From JBPYFK01 sp051984675 (GTDB lineage Bacteria; Actinomycetota; Actinomycetes; Mycobacteriales; Pseudonocardiaceae): DNA of 64,000 nucleotides. The stretch spans positions 1 through 64,000 of the forward strand of contig JBPYFK010000045.1 in assembly GCA_051984675.1 (NCBI GenBank), written 5' to 3'. The position numbers and the translations under genes are program-made. Below, one piece after another: positions 27,902-38,316 of the stretch (position 1 is its first letter; every line of letters begins with the position of its first letter). A model generated the notes under the pieces. That model was not told the DNA's origin. It ran no database searches and saw only the letters and a list, made by a program, of their open reading frames with translations.

Positions 27902-27943
27902 CCCTGATTACGGGTCCTGATTACTGGGGTCCTGATTACTGGG
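27902..27943 (+). repeat. Three tandem copies of a 14-15 bp unit
   Basis: CCTGATTACTGGGGT-type units at 27902 (variant with ACGGGT), 27915-27929 and 27930-27943, starting just after the phosphopantetheinyl transferase stop, in the region upstream of rraA. Confidence 0.75.
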
Positions 27944-28125
27944 CGTTGTGGCGTTGCTCTCCGAGTCGACTGTTCTGGTGGACTATCCCGCTACGCTACG
28001 TCAACAACCGTGAGAGAGTCGCGGTGCGCGCTCGTAGCGCGCGAAGATTGCTGGGGAGCCGGGACCTACATCCAGCGCAGGACACACCCGAACAGACCCA
28101 AGACACAAGTGGGCCAGGAGGAGAG

Positions 28126-28602
28126 ATGGACACGTCCACCGCTGATCTCGCCGACCGGGAAGGCGCTTCGGTCCGTAGTTGCGACGTACAGTTCCGCCAG
28201 TACGGAGGCCGCCCCGTGTTCTCCGGCCGGATTCGTACGGTGCGGTGCTTCCAGGACAACGCGCTGCTGAAGAAGACCCTGTCCGAACCGGGCGACGGTC
28301 AGGTGCTGGTGGTCGACGGGCACGGCTCGGTGCACACGGCGCTGGTCGGGGACCTGATCGCGGAGCTGGGCCGTTCCAACGGCTGGAGCGGTGTCGTGAT
28401 CAACGGCGCGGTGCGCGACTCGGCCGTGCTGGCGGAGATGGACTTCGGGGTGAAGGCCCTGGGCACCAACCCGCGCAAGAGCACCAAGACCGGCGCGGGC
28501 GAGCTGGACGCGGTCGTGGAGATCGGCGGTGTCGAGTTCGTTCCGGGCGAGTTCCTGGTCAGTGACCACGACGGGATCGTGGTGATCGCCGGCGAGGAGT
28601 GA
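28126..28602 (+). CDS. rraA: RraA-family protein
   Basis: 158 residues from ATG 28126 with AGGAGGAGA 4 bases upstream; the frame is open back to 27889 without homology. The family core is present: [47 protein letters not shown] (with the conserved arginine and aspartate of the aldolase-type site) and [19 protein letters not shown] ending. It could inhibit RNase E-type nucleases or act as an HMG/oxaloacetate aldolase; the 158-residue compact form matches RraA. A likely -10 TACGCT lies at 27992-27997, leaving a leader of about 125 bases. Confidence 0.88.
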   Translation: MDTSTADLADREGASVRSCDVQFRQYGGRPVFSGRIRTVRCFQDNALLKKTLSEPGDGQVLVVDGHGSVHTALVGDLIAELGRSNGWSGVVINGAVRDSAVLAEMDFGVKALGTNPRKSTKTGAGELDAVVEIGGVEFVPGEFLVSDHDGIVVIAGEE

Positions 28603-28715
28603 CGGATGTCGGTGGGGCCGTGCTCTCGTCAGGCGCGGCCCCACCGCATGACCAGTCAGCGGTTTCCGGTAGGACTGGGGTTGTTCGGCCGCTGGGGGTA
28701 TTCAGCGGGCTGGGA

Positions 28716-29510
28716 TTACTCAGCTGGGCTGGCAACGGCGCCCGCGGCATCCCGGTCCAGCAGCCACAGCGTGCGGGTACGGCCGTGCGCGCCCGCGGCC
28801 GGGACGTCGACGGGGTTCACGCCGGCCAGCGCCGCGGCGACCGGCTCCGCCTTCGCCGCTCCCGTGGTCACCAGCCAGACCTCCGAAGCGGCACGGATCG
28901 CCGGTAGTGTCAGCGAGATCCGGGTCGGCGGCGGTTTGGGGCAGTTGTGCACGCCCACCACGGTGTGCCGCGACTCCCGGACGTCGGGCGTGTCCGGGAA
29001 CAGCGACGCGATGTGGCCTTCCTCGCCGACACCCAGCAGGAGGACGTCGAACGTCGGCACCGACGCGTCGGTGGCCCGTTCCGCCAGCGTCGCCAGGACC
29101 TCGGCGTAGTGCGCGGCCGCGGCATCCGCGTCCTCGCCGAACCTCCCGCCGGCCGGCGCCATCGGATGCACCCGGGTCTGGTCCACCGGGACGTGGTCCA
29201 GCAACGCCTCGCGGGCCTGGGTCTCGTTGCGCTCCGGGTGCCCTTCGGGCAGGAAGCGCTCGTCACCCCAGAACACGTTGACGTTGGCCCAGTCCACCGC
29301 GTCGCGGGCGGGAGACCGGCGCACCTGGTCCAGCACGCCGATTCCGGTGCGCCCGCCGGTCAGGACCACGGACGCGGAACCGTGCGCCGCCTGTGCGTCG
29401 ACCAGCTTGGTGATCAGGCGGGCCGCCGTGGAAGCGGCGAGCACCTCGGCGGTCGCCTGGATGATCACGTCCGAAGGCCCCGTGTGGGAGGCCGTAGCGT
29501 CGGCGGTCAT
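28716..29510 (-). CDS. pgl: 6-phosphogluconolactonase
   Basis: 264 residues from ATG 29510, overlapping opcA by four bases. Family motifs: VVLTGGRTGIGVLDQV, VNVFWGDERFLPEGHPERN, LLLGVGEEGHIASLFPDTP and VTTGAAKAEPVAAAL. It hydrolyses 6-phosphogluconolactone, the product of Zwf. Last gene of the tkt-tal-pgi-zwf-opcA-pgl operon. Confidence 0.94.
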   Translation of the reverse strand: MTADATASHTGPSDVIIQATAEVLAASTAARLITKLVDAQAAHGSASVVLTGGRTGIGVLDQVRRSPARDAVDWANVNVFWGDERFLPEGHPERNETQAREALLDHVPVDQTRVHPMAPAGGRFGEDADAAAAHYAEVLATLAERATDASVPTFDVLLLGVGEEGHIASLFPDTPDVRESRHTVVGVHNCPKPPPTRISLTLPAIRAASEVWLVTTGAAKAEPVAAALAGVNPVDVPAAGAHGRTRTLWLLDRDAAGAVASPAE

Positions 29511-30469
29511 GAACCCACTCCAGCGGTTTCCGAGCTCCGCTCGGCATCGGCGCCACGGAGCACGTTCGCCAGCCCACCCAGGGTGATCTCGTAGATCTCG
29601 TCGGCGTCCAACCGGCGCAGCTCCTCGGCCAGGCAATCAGCCACCGCGCGACGCTGCAACGCGATACGACGTTCCGGCTGGCCCGGCTGGGTCAGCGTGC
29701 CGATCTTGCCGTCCGGTCGGACGATCTCGACGTTGCCGGACGGGCGTTCCAGCACCGCCGAGACGATCCCCGGGCCGTCGGGGTGGTCCAGGCGTCGCAC
29801 CGGCACCCCGAGGTAGGCCGACAGCCATCCGGCCAGCAGGTCGGTGGACGGCGAGTCCGACGCGCCCATGACGTGAGCCGCCGTGACCTTCTCGTGCGGC
29901 GGCAGGTCCAGCGCGGCAGCCAGCATCGCGCGCCACGACGTCAGCCGCGTCCACGCCATGTCGGTGTCGCCGCTGGTGTAGGAGTGCCGGCGGGTCTCCA
30001 GCGCGGCGGTCGGGTCGGGCGCCGTGGCCGCGTCCGTGATCCTCCGGTGCGCCAGTGCCCCGATCGGGTCCTCAGCGGGCACCTCCGGGGCATCCGTGGG
30101 CCACCACACCACCACCGGCGCGTCCGGCAGCAGCAGCGGTACCACGCTGCCCGCGCCCTCGTCCGCCAGCGGCCCGTACAGCCGCAGGACGATCACCTCG
30201 GACGCCCCGGCGTCGCCGCCGATGCGGATCTGGGCGTCCAACCGTGCCGCGGCTTCCCGCGCACCCCGGGCGACGACGATCACCCGCGACGGGTGCTCCC
30301 GGCTGGCGTCGTTGGCGGCCTGGATCGCCGTCTCGGTCTCCGTGCCGTCCCCGGTGACGATCACCAGGGTCAGCACCCGGCCGAGGGCGACGGCACCGCC
30401 GACCTCGCGCAGCTCCACCATCTTCCGGTTGACGTGCGAGGTCGTGGTGGACGGCAGGTCGATGATCAT
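29507..30469 (-). CDS. opcA: Glucose-6-phosphate dehydrogenase assembly protein OpcA
   Basis: 320 residues from ATG 30469, overlapping zwf by four bases. It is recognised by the N-terminal TTSHVNRKMVELREVGG, the VVWWPTDAPEVPAEDPIGALA segment, and DTDMAWTRLTSWRAMLAAALD. OpcA has no known catalytic activity; in cyanobacteria and actinobacteria it binds and activates Zwf and links it to redox state. The order zwf-opcA-pgl with overlaps supports a complex. Confidence 0.94.
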   Translation of the reverse strand: MIIDLPSTTTSHVNRKMVELREVGGAVALGRVLTLVIVTGDGTETETAIQAANDASREHPSRVIVVARGAREAAARLDAQIRIGGDAGASEVIVLRLYGPLADEGAGSVVPLLLPDAPVVVWWPTDAPEVPAEDPIGALAHRRITDAATAPDPTAALETRRHSYTSGDTDMAWTRLTSWRAMLAAALDLPPHEKVTAAHVMGASDSPSTDLLAGWLSAYLGVPVRRLDHPDGPGIVSAVLERPSGNVEIVRPDGKIGTLTQPGQPERRIALQRRAVADCLAEELRRLDADEIYEITLGGLANVLRGADAERSSETAGVGS

Positions 30470-32007
30470 GGCCGCCTCCAGCAGCGTCCGGTGCGGGCCA
30501 TCATCGCGTCCGCCGACGACGGCCCCCAGGTTCCGGCCTTGTAGTCGTCCGGGCGTCCCTGGGACGCCCAGTAGTCCAGCACCGGGTCAAGGATCTTCCA
30601 GGACAGTTCCACCTCATCGTTGACCGGGAACAGCGACGGCTCCCCGAGCAGCACGTCCAGGATCAGCCGCTCGTAGGCTTCCGGCGACGTCTCGGTGAAC
30701 GCGTGGCCGTAGCCGAAGTCCATGGTCACGTCCCGGACCTCCATCGAGGTGCCGGGCACCTTGGCCCCGAAGCGCATGGTCACACCCTCGTCCGGCTGGA
30801 CCCGGATGACCAGGGCGTTCTGCCCTAGCTCGTCGGTCATCGTGTCATCGAAAGGCAGGTGCGGCGCCCGCTTGAACACCACCGCGATCTCGGTGACCCG
30901 CCGACCCAGCCGCTTGCCGGTGCGCAGGTAGAACGGCACGCCGGCCCAGCGCCGGGTGTTGACCTCCAGCTCGATCGCCGCGTAGGTCTCGGTCGTCGAG
31001 TTCGGGGCGAAGCCCCCCTCCTCGTGCAGGCCGGGCACCCACGAACCGCCCTGCCAGCCGCCGGTGTACTGGCCGCGAGCGGTGGTCTGGGCGAACGGTC
31101 CCACCGGCTTGGTCGCGGACAGCACCTTGATCTTCTCGGCGCGCAGTGCCTGCGGCGAGAACGACACCGGCTCCTCCATCGCCGTCAGCGCGAGCAGCTG
31201 CAGCAGGTGGTTCTGGATGACGTCCCGGGCCGCACCGATGCCGTCGTAGTAGCCTGCCCGGCCGCCCAGACCGATGTCCTCCGCCATCGTGATCTGCACG
31301 TGGTCTACGTAGTGCGCGTTCCAGATTGGCTCGAACATCTGGTTCGCGAACCGCAGCGCCAACAGGTTCTGCACCGTCTCCTTGCCGAGGTAGTGGTCGA
31401 TGCGGAACACCGACTCCTCGGGGAAGACGTCGTTGACGATCTGGTTGAGCTCCTTGGCGCTGTCCAGGTCGTGCCCGAACGGCTTCTCCACCACGACCCG
31501 CCGCCACTCGGAGCCGGCCTGGTCGGTCAGCCCGGAACGGGACAGCTGGGTCAGCACGGTCGGGAACGCCGACGGCGGCACGGACAGGTAGAACGCGTGG
31601 TTACCGCCGGTGCCGCGTTCCTTGTCGAGCTGCTTGATGGTCTGCGCGAGCCGGTCGAAGGCGGCCGGGTCGTCGAAACTGCCCGGCACGAATCGGATGC
31701 CTTCGGCCAACCGGTCCCACACGGTCTGGTGAAACGGGGTGCGCGCGTGTTCCTTGACGGCCTCGTAGACGACCTGGCCGAAGTCCTGGTCCTCCCAGTC
31801 CCGCCGGGCGAACCCGGTCAGGGCGAAGCCCGGCGGCAGCAAGCCCCGGTTGGCCAGGTCGTAGATTGCCGGCATCAGCTTCTTGCGGGACAGGTCCCCG
31901 GTCACGCCGAAGATCGTCAGTCCGCAGGGGCCGGCGATCCGCGGCAGCCGCTTGTCCCGCTCATCGCGCAGCGGGTTGTGCCAGGTCTGCTGGCCTTCGG
32001 ATGTCAC
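30466..32007 (-). CDS. zwf: Glucose-6-phosphate 1-dehydrogenase
   Basis: 513 residues from GTG 32007, which overlaps the pgi stop by four bases; the open frame continues to 32634 antisense to pgi and is not used. NADP-binding TIFGVTGDLSRKKL (residues 31-44) and the active site RIDHYLGKE (202-210) are intact; VVVEKPFGHDL is the conserved substrate-binding stretch. First step of the oxidative pentose phosphate pathway, producing NADPH. Confidence 0.96.
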   Translation of the reverse strand: MTSEGQQTWHNPLRDERDKRLPRIAGPCGLTIFGVTGDLSRKKLMPAIYDLANRGLLPPGFALTGFARRDWEDQDFGQVVYEAVKEHARTPFHQTVWDRLAEGIRFVPGSFDDPAAFDRLAQTIKQLDKERGTGGNHAFYLSVPPSAFPTVLTQLSRSGLTDQAGSEWRRVVVEKPFGHDLDSAKELNQIVNDVFPEESVFRIDHYLGKETVQNLLALRFANQMFEPIWNAHYVDHVQITMAEDIGLGGRAGYYDGIGAARDVIQNHLLQLLALTAMEEPVSFSPQALRAEKIKVLSATKPVGPFAQTTARGQYTGGWQGGSWVPGLHEEGGFAPNSTTETYAAIELEVNTRRWAGVPFYLRTGKRLGRRVTEIAVVFKRAPHLPFDDTMTDELGQNALVIRVQPDEGVTMRFGAKVPGTSMEVRDVTMDFGYGHAFTETSPEAYERLILDVLLGEPSLFPVNDEVELSWKILDPVLDYWASQGRPDDYKAGTWGPSSADAMMARTGRCWRRP

Positions 32008-33638
32008 TGGCCATCCTCCCGTACCCGTAGTGACTGGACGGCCTTCATGAGTTCGACCAGGCCAGCGGCCCGGTCGGTCAGATGCAACCGGAGTACCGGC
32101 CGGTTGAGCTGGGCGAGTACCTGGCCGTCCCCGAGCGCCTGGGCGCGCTGCAACGCGCCGAGCGTGTAGGGCCGGTCCGGTACCGGCAGATCGTGGTCGA
32201 CCTCGCCGGTGAGCTGGAGGAACACGCCATTTGGGTGACCACCCTTGTGGTACTGGCCGGTCGAGTGCAGGAAACGCGGACCCCACCCGAAGGTCGTCTG
32301 CAGCCCGGTTCGGCGCGCCAGCTCCGGGCGGAGCACAGCCGCGGAGGCGTCGTCGAGCCGGTCCAGGTACGCCTGGATCGCGACGTAGCCGTCCCTGCTC
32401 GCGTTCGTCAGCAGAGCGCGCAGTGCTTCGGACACCGAACCCACGCCGGGCGACAGCCAGTCGCCGGAGGGATGCACCTCGATCGAGCCGTCCACCAGTG
32501 CCGGCGTGACCGCCGGACCGCCGGAGGGACCGTCCAGCAGTGCCCGAGTGGCCCGCTTCGCGGCCTCGACGTCCGGCTGGTCGAACGGGTCGATGCCGAG
32601 CAGTTGCCCGGCCAGCGCGGTCGCGAACTCCCACAGGAGGAACAGTCCGCCCAGCGGGCCGCTGGTGGCCAGCTGGGAGCCGTCCATGGTCGGCCCGATC
32701 GCCACCGCCGTGGCGTCGGCGCCCGCGTCCGCGAACCCTGCCGCCTGCGGCGACTCCGTGACCACCGGCAGCAGGCCGGTGCCGTCCTTGCCGGTCGACT
32801 CCGCGATGAGCTGCTCCGCCCAGTCGCCGAAGCCGAACACGCCGGAACCGGTGTCGGCGAACACGACCTTCTCCGCGCCCCGGGCGTGCGCCGCACCCAG
32901 AGCCGCGGCCAGGCGCACCGCCGGGTTCTCCGTGCTGTCCGCGCTGAGCAGCGTGAACGCGTCGGCCGCCTCGTCGAGCAGCGCTGCCGGGTCGGCGCCG
33001 GCCAGCGTGGCCGGGACCAGGCCGAACGCCGTCAGAGCCGAGTAGCGGCCCCCGACGTTCGGGTCGGCGGTGAACACCTTGCGGTAGCCGGCCTCGCGGG
33101 CGGTCGTCTCCAGGGGCGACCCGGGATCTGTGACGACGACCATCCGGGCGGCGGAATCGATTCCGTTGTCAGAAAAAGCCTTCTCGAAGATCCGACGGTG
33201 GCTGTCGGTCTCGACCGTGGTGCCGGACTTCGACGACACCACGACCACGGTCCTGTCCAGATCTCCGGCCAGCGCGTCGGCTACCTGGCCGGGATCGGTG
33301 GTGTCCAGCACCACCAGCGGAACGCCGGCGGTGCCGGTGATCACTTCGGGAGCCAGCGACGAGCCGCCCATCCCGGCGAGCACGATCCGGTCCAGACCTT
33401 CGGCCCGCAGCTCGGCACGGAGCGCGTCGAGCTCGGCGAGCAGCGGTCGGGAACTCTCGTGGAGCGTGGTCCAGGACAACCGGACGGATGCCTCGCTCTC
33501 GGCCGCAGGACCCCACAGCGTGGGGTCCTGCGCCGCGAGCTTGCTGGCAACCTTCCCAGCGACCAACCGCTCCACGAGAGGTTGAGCTTCGGCCGCCAAC
33601 CGGTCATCGATGATTTCGACGGAAGTTTCGGTTGCCAT
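32004..33638 (-). CDS. pgi: Glucose-6-phosphate isomerase
   Basis: 544 residues from ATG 33638 (AAAGGG upstream; a TTG at 33650 is less likely). Two SIS domains: VLAGMGGSSLAPEVI and VVVSSKSGTTVETDS in the first, and DPNVGGRYSALTAFGLVPATLAG with the later acidic and histidine residues (GWGPRFLHSTGQYHKGGHPNG). It interconverts glucose 6-phosphate and fructose 6-phosphate at the branch to the pentose phosphate pathway. It is the diverged actinobacterial form found between tal and zwf rather than the 60-kDa E. coli type. Confidence 0.9.
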   Translation of the reverse strand: MATETSVEIIDDRLAAEAQPLVERLVAGKVASKLAAQDPTLWGPAAESEASVRLSWTTLHESSRPLLAELDALRAELRAEGLDRIVLAGMGGSSLAPEVITGTAGVPLVVLDTTDPGQVADALAGDLDRTVVVVSSKSGTTVETDSHRRIFEKAFSDNGIDSAARMVVVTDPGSPLETTAREAGYRKVFTADPNVGGRYSALTAFGLVPATLAGADPAALLDEAADAFTLLSADSTENPAVRLAAALGAAHARGAEKVVFADTGSGVFGFGDWAEQLIAESTGKDGTGLLPVVTESPQAAGFADAGADATAVAIGPTMDGSQLATSGPLGGLFLLWEFATALAGQLLGIDPFDQPDVEAAKRATRALLDGPSGGPAVTPALVDGSIEVHPSGDWLSPGVGSVSEALRALLTNASRDGYVAIQAYLDRLDDASAAVLRPELARRTGLQTTFGWGPRFLHSTGQYHKGGHPNGVFLQLTGEVDHDLPVPDRPYTLGALQRAQALGDGQVLAQLNRPVLRLHLTDRAAGLVELMKAVQSLRVREDGQ

Positions 33639-33658
33639 CTGCCCTTTCAACTTCCTGT

Positions 33659-33697
33659 GCCAATGATGGCTGCTGCCAATGATGGCTGGGTGCCAAT
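33659..33697 (+). repeat. Imperfect 15-19 bp direct repeat between tal and pgi
   Basis: CCAATGATGGCTG occurs twice (from 33660 and from about 33676) and a shortened CCAATGGCTGG follows. It lies in the 107-base gap inside the pentose phosphate operon. Confidence 0.7.
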
Positions 33698-33701
33698 GGC
33701 T

Positions 33702-33719
33702 GGTCTCGACGCTGAGACC
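33702..33719. terminator. Small hairpin between tal and pgi
   Basis: GGTCTC (33702-33707) pairs with GAGACC (33714-33719) around a 6-base loop, in the tal-pgi gap. It might be a processing or attenuation site that sets the level of the downstream genes; too short to be a strong terminator. Confidence 0.35.
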
Positions 33720-33745
33720 GGCTGTGTTCAGTTAGTCGTCGCCGG

Positions 33746-34861
33746 TCAGCCCCGGGCCTTACTCAGCTGCTCACTGACGGTGGTCAGCAGCTCGTCCCAG
33801 GACTTCTCGAACTTGTCGACGCCCTCGGACTCCAGCACCGCGAAGACATCGTCCAGGTCGATGCCGGCGGCTGCCAGCTGGTCGAAGACCCGCTGGGACT
33901 CGTCCTTGCGACCGCGGACCTGGTCACCGCGCAGGTCGGCGTGGTCGGCGGTGGCGTGCAGGGTGGCCTCGGGCATCGTGTTGACCGTGTTCGGCGCGAC
34001 GAGTTCGTCGACGTAGCGGGTGTCGGAGTACGCCGGGTCCTTCACCCCGGTGGACGCCCACAGTGGACGCTGCGGCTTGGCGCCGGCGGACGCCAGGGCC
34101 TGCCACCGGTCGCCGGCGAACAGCTCCTCGTAGGCGGCATACGCCAGCCGAGCGTTGGCGATCGCGGCCTTGCCGCGCAGCTCCTCGACGCCGGACAGGG
34201 ACTCCAACCGCTTGTCGATCTCGGTGTCCACCCGGGACACGAAGAACGACGCGACCGAGCTGATCGCGGCCAGGTCGTGGCCGTTGGCCTTGGCCTGCTC
34301 CAGACCGGCCACGAACGCCTCGATCACCTCGCGGTAGCGCTGCACGGAGAAGATCAGCGTGACGTTCACGCTCACCCCCTCGGCCAGCGTGCGGGTGATG
34401 GCCGGCAGGCCGTCGGCGGTGGCGGGGATCTTGACCATCAGGTTGGGTCGGTCCACCGCCTTCCACAGCTCCAGGGCCTCGGCGACCGTGCGCTCGGTGT
34501 CGTGCGCCAACCGGGGGTCGACTTCCAGCGACACCCGGCCGTCCACCCCGCCGGTGCGATCGTGGACCGGGCGGAAGATGTCACAGGCGTCACGGACGTC
34601 GCCGGTGGTCAGCTCCCGTACGGCGTCGTCCACGCCCGCGCCGCGTGCGGCGAGGTCGCCGACCTGGTCGGCGTAGTCGGAGGCGTCCGACAGTGCCTTG
34701 GCGAAGATCGTCGGGTTGCTCGTCACGCCGACCACGGCGTAGTCATTGATCAGCTCCGCGAGGTTGCCGGAGGTGATCCGCCGGCGCGAGAGGTCATCCA
34801 GCCAGATGGAGACCCCGGCCCGGGTGAGGGCGTCGAGCTTGTCGTTGCTGCCCACGGTCAC
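33746..34861 (-). CDS. tal: Transaldolase
   Basis: 371 residues from GTG 34861. TSNPTIF near residue 48, NLMVKIPAT (catalytic Schiff-base lysine) near 140, [13 protein letters not shown] and SRVDTEIDK define the bacterial class 2 transaldolase. It moves a three-carbon unit between sugar phosphates. It lies 9 bases after tkt and is probably co-transcribed. Confidence 0.95.
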   Translation of the reverse strand: MTVGSNDKLDALTRAGVSIWLDDLSRRRITSGNLAELINDYAVVGVTSNPTIFAKALSDASDYADQVGDLAARGAGVDDAVRELTTGDVRDACDIFRPVHDRTGGVDGRVSLEVDPRLAHDTERTVAEALELWKAVDRPNLMVKIPATADGLPAITRTLAEGVSVNVTLIFSVQRYREVIEAFVAGLEQAKANGHDLAAISSVASFFVSRVDTEIDKRLESLSGVEELRGKAAIANARLAYAAYEELFAGDRWQALASAGAKPQRPLWASTGVKDPAYSDTRYVDELVAPNTVNTMPEATLHATADHADLRGDQVRGRKDESQRVFDQLAAAGIDLDDVFAVLESEGVDKFEKSWDELLTTVSEQLSKARG

Positions 34862-34870
34862 GCTCCTTCC

Positions 34871-36970
34871 TCACTTGTCCCCGCGAACCTTGGCCAGGCT
34901 CGCACGGGCCGCCGAGACAACGGCTTCGCTGGTGATGCCGAACTCCTTGAAGAGGGTCTTGTAGTCGGCCGAAGCGCCGAAGTGCTCCAGCGACACCGCC
35001 TGACCCGCGTCACCGAGGAACCGGTGCCACGGCATCGCGATGCCAGCCTCGACCGACACGCGCGCACGCACCGACGGCGGCAGCACGCGCTCGCGGTAGG
35101 TGTCCTCCTGCGCGTCGAACCACTCCACGCACGGCATCGACACCACACGAGTGGCAACGCCCTCGGTTTCGAGAACCTTCCTGGCCTCGACCGCCAGCTG
35201 CACCTCCGAACCGGTGGCGAGCAGCACAACGTCCGGGGTGCCGGTGGAAGCCTCGGCGAGGATGTACCCGCCGCGGGCCACGCCCTCGGTGTCGGTGCCT
35301 TCCAGGGTCGGCACGCCCTGCCGGGTCAACGCAAGCGCGGCCGGACCACTGGGGTTTTCCAGGATCGTCTTCCACGACGCGGCGGTCTCGTTGGCGTCGG
35401 CCGGGCGCACCACGGCCAGCCCGGGGATCGCCCGCAGCGACGCCACGTGCTCGATCGGCTGGTGGGTCGGACCGTCCTCGCCCAGGCCGATCGAGTCGTG
35501 CGTCCACACGTAGACGACCGGGGTCTTCATCAGCGCCGACAGCCGCACAGCCGGCCGCATGTAGTCACTGAAGACCAGGAACGTGCCCCCGTACGGGCGA
35601 GTGCCGCCGTGCAGCGCGATGCCGTTGAGGATCGAGCCCATCGCGTGCTCGCGGATGCCGAAGTGCAACGTCCGGCCGTACGGCTGGGCAGTGAACTTGC
35701 CGGTGGAGGTGCTGGCCGGGCCGAAGGAGTCCTGGCCCTTCATGGTGGTGTTGTTGCTGCCGGCCAGGTCCGACGAACCGCCCCACAGCTCGGGCAGGAC
35801 GTCCGCGAGCGCGGAGAGCACCTCACCGGAAGCCTTCCGGGTCGCGACGCTGGAGCCCTCTTCCTCCCAGACCGGGAGCTTCTCCTGCCAGCCGGCGGGC
35901 AGCTCGCGGGTCCGCAGCCGGTCCAGCAGCGCCTTGCCCTCCGGGTTCGCCTGCGCCCAGGCGTCGAAGGCGGCCTGCCACCGCTGGTGGGCGGCCTTCC
36001 CGCGCTCGGCGACCTCGCGGGTGTGCGCGAGGACCTCGACGGCGACGTCGAAGCTGCGCTCCGGGTCAAAGCCCAGGACCTTCTTGACCTCCGCGACCTC
36101 GTCAGCGCCGAGCGCGGCGCCGTGCGAGTCGCCGGTGTTCATCTTGTTCGGCGCCGGGTAGCCGATCACGGTCCGCAGCACGATCAGGGTCGGCCGGTCG
36201 CTGACGGCCTTGGCCTGCTCGATCGCGTCCAGGAAGTCGGCCACGTTCTCGCCGCCGTCCACGTGCAGGACCTGCCAGCCGTAAGCCTCGTAGCGCTTGG
36301 CGGTGTCCTCGGACAGCGCGATGCGGGTGTCGTCCTCGATGGAGATCTCGTTCGCGTCGTAGATCACCGTGAGGTTGCCGAGTTGCTGCGTGCCGGCCAG
36401 CGACGACGCCTCGGAGGTCACGCCCTCCTCGATGTCGCCATCGGAGGCGATCACGTAGATGTTGTGATCGAAGACGCTTTCACCCGAAGGTGCTTCCGGG
36501 TCGAACAGCCCGCGCTCGCGCCGGGCGGCCATCGCCATGCCGACGGCCATGGCCAGGCCCTGGCCCAGCGGGCCGGTCGTGGTCTCCACGCCGGTCGTGT
36601 GCCCGTACTCCGGGTGCCCCGGGGTCTGCGAGCCCCAGGTGCGCAGGGCCTTGAGGTCGTCCAGCTCCAGGCCGTAGCCGGAGAGGTACAGCTGCAGGTA
36701 CAGGGTCAGGCTCGAGTGCCCAGCGGACAGCACGAAGCGATCCCGGGCGATCCAGTCCGGGTCGGTCGGGTCGTGCCGCATGACCCGCTGGAACAACGCA
36801 TAGGCGACGGGGGCCAGGCTCATCGCAGTGCCTGGGTGGCCGCTACCGCACTTTTCCACGGCGTCGGCAGCCAGAACGCGGATGGTGTCCACCGCTCGCT
36901 GATCGAGTTCGGTCCAGTCTTCGGGCAGTCGCTTGGTTGTCAAACGTTCGAGATCGTCGGTGACGGACAC
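34871..36970 (-). CDS. tkt: Transketolase
   Basis: 699 residues from GTG 36970; the frame is open to 37039 but homology begins near [21 protein letters not shown]. Thiamine-diphosphate sites: [21 protein letters not shown] [29 protein letters not shown], and the GDG-like [15 protein letters not shown] with N of YDANEIS. C-terminal [18 protein letters not shown] and the Pyr domain glutamate (FGIREHAMG). It transfers two-carbon units between sugar phosphates. It heads the operon and is divergent from ctaB. Confidence 0.96.
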   Translation of the reverse strand: MSVTDDLERLTTKRLPEDWTELDQRAVDTIRVLAADAVEKCGSGHPGTAMSLAPVAYALFQRVMRHDPTDPDWIARDRFVLSAGHSSLTLYLQLYLSGYGLELDDLKALRTWGSQTPGHPEYGHTTGVETTTGPLGQGLAMAVGMAMAARRERGLFDPEAPSGESVFDHNIYVIASDGDIEEGVTSEASSLAGTQQLGNLTVIYDANEISIEDDTRIALSEDTAKRYEAYGWQVLHVDGGENVADFLDAIEQAKAVSDRPTLIVLRTVIGYPAPNKMNTGDSHGAALGADEVAEVKKVLGFDPERSFDVAVEVLAHTREVAERGKAAHQRWQAAFDAWAQANPEGKALLDRLRTRELPAGWQEKLPVWEEEGSSVATRKASGEVLSALADVLPELWGGSSDLAGSNNTTMKGQDSFGPASTSTGKFTAQPYGRTLHFGIREHAMGSILNGIALHGGTRPYGGTFLVFSDYMRPAVRLSALMKTPVVYVWTHDSIGLGEDGPTHQPIEHVASLRAIPGLAVVRPADANETAASWKTILENPSGPAALALTRQGVPTLEGTDTEGVARGGYILAEASTGTPDVVLLATGSEVQLAVEARKVLETEGVATRVVSMPCVEWFDAQEDTYRERVLPPSVRARVSVEAGIAMPWHRFLGDAGQAVSLEHFGASADYKTLFKEFGITSEAVVSAARASLAKVRGDK

Positions 36971-37134
36971 GGAACGTAGCTCCAGTTTTCGGTCGGCGCG
37001 GTCAAGGCGGGTTGTCCTCTGGACCGATTTGCCCCGCACTCATCCGCTGATATCCCTCGTCCGGCACGAGGGTAGTCGTGCCTCCCGGTGACGTCGCAGG
37101 CCGTCCGCGTCTGAACCCAACGGAGGGTGGATGA

Positions 37135-37149
37135 AGTAGCGAGGCTACT
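37135..37149. promoter_or_regulatory. AGTAGC-GAG-GCTACT palindrome between tkt and ctaB
   Basis: Perfect 6-bp inverted arms with a 3-base centre in the 303-base divergent region between the tkt and ctaB starts. The size and symmetry fit a dimeric repressor site controlling either operon; no regulator can be named. Apart from this palindrome I see no gene in 36971-37273. Confidence 0.4.
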
Positions 37150-37273
37150 ATTCGGTCGGTCAGCTAGGACGACCATAGCGAGGGCGTCCAGGATGTCCTT
37201 GTTCCGGGACATGAAATCCCCCACAGATCGCAGTTTTTTGTGAGCGTGAGTCGTTGTTTGCGAGCACAGCGTC

Positions 37274-38206
37274 GTGACCACCACCCTTGACGCATCGGAG
37301 GTCCGGCGGGCGAGGCGCCCGAGCGAGCTGCTGCGCGCGTACGCGGGACTGATCAAGCCACGGGTCATCGAGCTGCTGCTGGTGACCGCCATCCCCGCAA
37401 TGCTGCTCGCCCAGCGCGGCATCCCATCGCCGTGGCTGGTGCTCGCGGTGCTCATCGGCGGCACGATGGCCGCCGGCAGCGCCAACGCGCTCAACTGCGT
37501 GGCGGACGCGGACATCGACCAGGTCATGAAACGGACACGCGCACGGCCGCTGGTCCGGCACACTGTGTCCACCCGGCATGCGCTCGTGTTCGGAGTGCTG
37601 CTCGGCGTGGCGTCGTTCGCGTGGCTGTGGGCGCTGGTCAACCTGCTGTCGGCGCTGCTGGCCGTGGCGACGATCCTGTTCTACGTCTTCGTGTACACCC
37701 TGGTGCTCAAGCGCCGGACCGCCCAGAACATCGTGTGGGGTGGGGCGGCCGGCTGCATGCCGGTGGTGATCGGCTGGGCCGGCGTGACCGGGCGGTTGGA
37801 CTGGCCGGCGCTGGTGATGTTCGGGATCGTCTTCTTCTGGACGCCCCCGCACACCTGGTCGCTGGCGATGAAGTACAAGGACGACTACGAGCGCGCCGGT
37901 GTCCCGATGTTGCCCGTGGTCGCCGAGCCGACCCACGTCTCGCGCCAGATCGTGCTGTTCAGCTGGCTCATGGTGGGATGGACGCTGCTGCTGGCTCCGG
38001 CGACCGGGTGGCTGTACACGTCGTTCGCCGCCCTGGCCGGAGCCTGGTTCCTGGTGCTGGCACACCGCCTGCACAGCAGGACCCTGCGCGGGGAGCCCAC
38101 CAAGCCGATGCGCCTGTTCCACATGTCGAACACGTACCTGATGATCGTGTGCGTGGCGCTGGCCCTGGACTCCGCTCTCAGCCTTCCCGTTATTTCTTGG
38201 TTCTGA
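37274..38206 (+). CDS. ctaB: Protoheme IX farnesyltransferase (heme O synthase)
   Basis: 310 residues from GTG 37274, about nine membrane helices. The two aspartate-rich prenyl-binding motifs are intact: [20 protein letters not shown] (about 75-94) and [14 protein letters not shown] (about 199-212). It adds a farnesyl group to heme b for cytochrome c oxidase. It is convergent with the quinone oxidoreductase; ctaA, the next step of heme A synthesis, is 3 kb away on the other strand. Confidence 0.95.
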   Translation: MTTTLDASEVRRARRPSELLRAYAGLIKPRVIELLLVTAIPAMLLAQRGIPSPWLVLAVLIGGTMAAGSANALNCVADADIDQVMKRTRARPLVRHTVSTRHALVFGVLLGVASFAWLWALVNLLSALLAVATILFYVFVYTLVLKRRTAQNIVWGGAAGCMPVVIGWAGVTGRLDWPALVMFGIVFFWTPPHTWSLAMKYKDDYERAGVPMLPVVAEPTHVSRQIVLFSWLMVGWTLLLAPATGWLYTSFAALAGAWFLVLAHRLHSRTLRGEPTKPMRLFHMSNTYLMIVCVALALDSALSLPVISWF

Positions 38207-38248
38207 GTGGGCTGATTCGCGTGGGTGGTTCGGTAGCAGAACCTCAGC

Positions 38249-38312
38249 CGCTGACGCCTTAACCCGCTGACACCTTAACCCGCTGACGCCTTAACCCGCT
38301 GACGCCGATTAG
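38249..38312 (+). repeat. Four tandem copies of a 16-bp unit
   Basis: CGCTGACGCCTTAACC at 38249-38264, a one-base variant (ACACC) at 38265-38280, an exact copy at 38281-38296, and a half-diverged copy at 38297-38312. It fills most of the 110-base gap between the convergent ctaB and quinone oxidoreductase genes and has no strong hairpin of its own. Confidence 0.88.
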
Positions 38313-38316
38313 GGGC

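Noticed and set aside
25637..28602. Possible biosynthetic gene cluster around the phosphopantetheinyl transferase
   Set aside because: No carrier protein, synthase or tailoring gene lies nearby; the neighbours are a sugar porter and RraA.
33941..36979. A 1012-codon open frame on the plus strand
   Set aside because: It is antisense to tal and tkt, which match their families over full length; long antisense frames are a by-product of high GC third positions.
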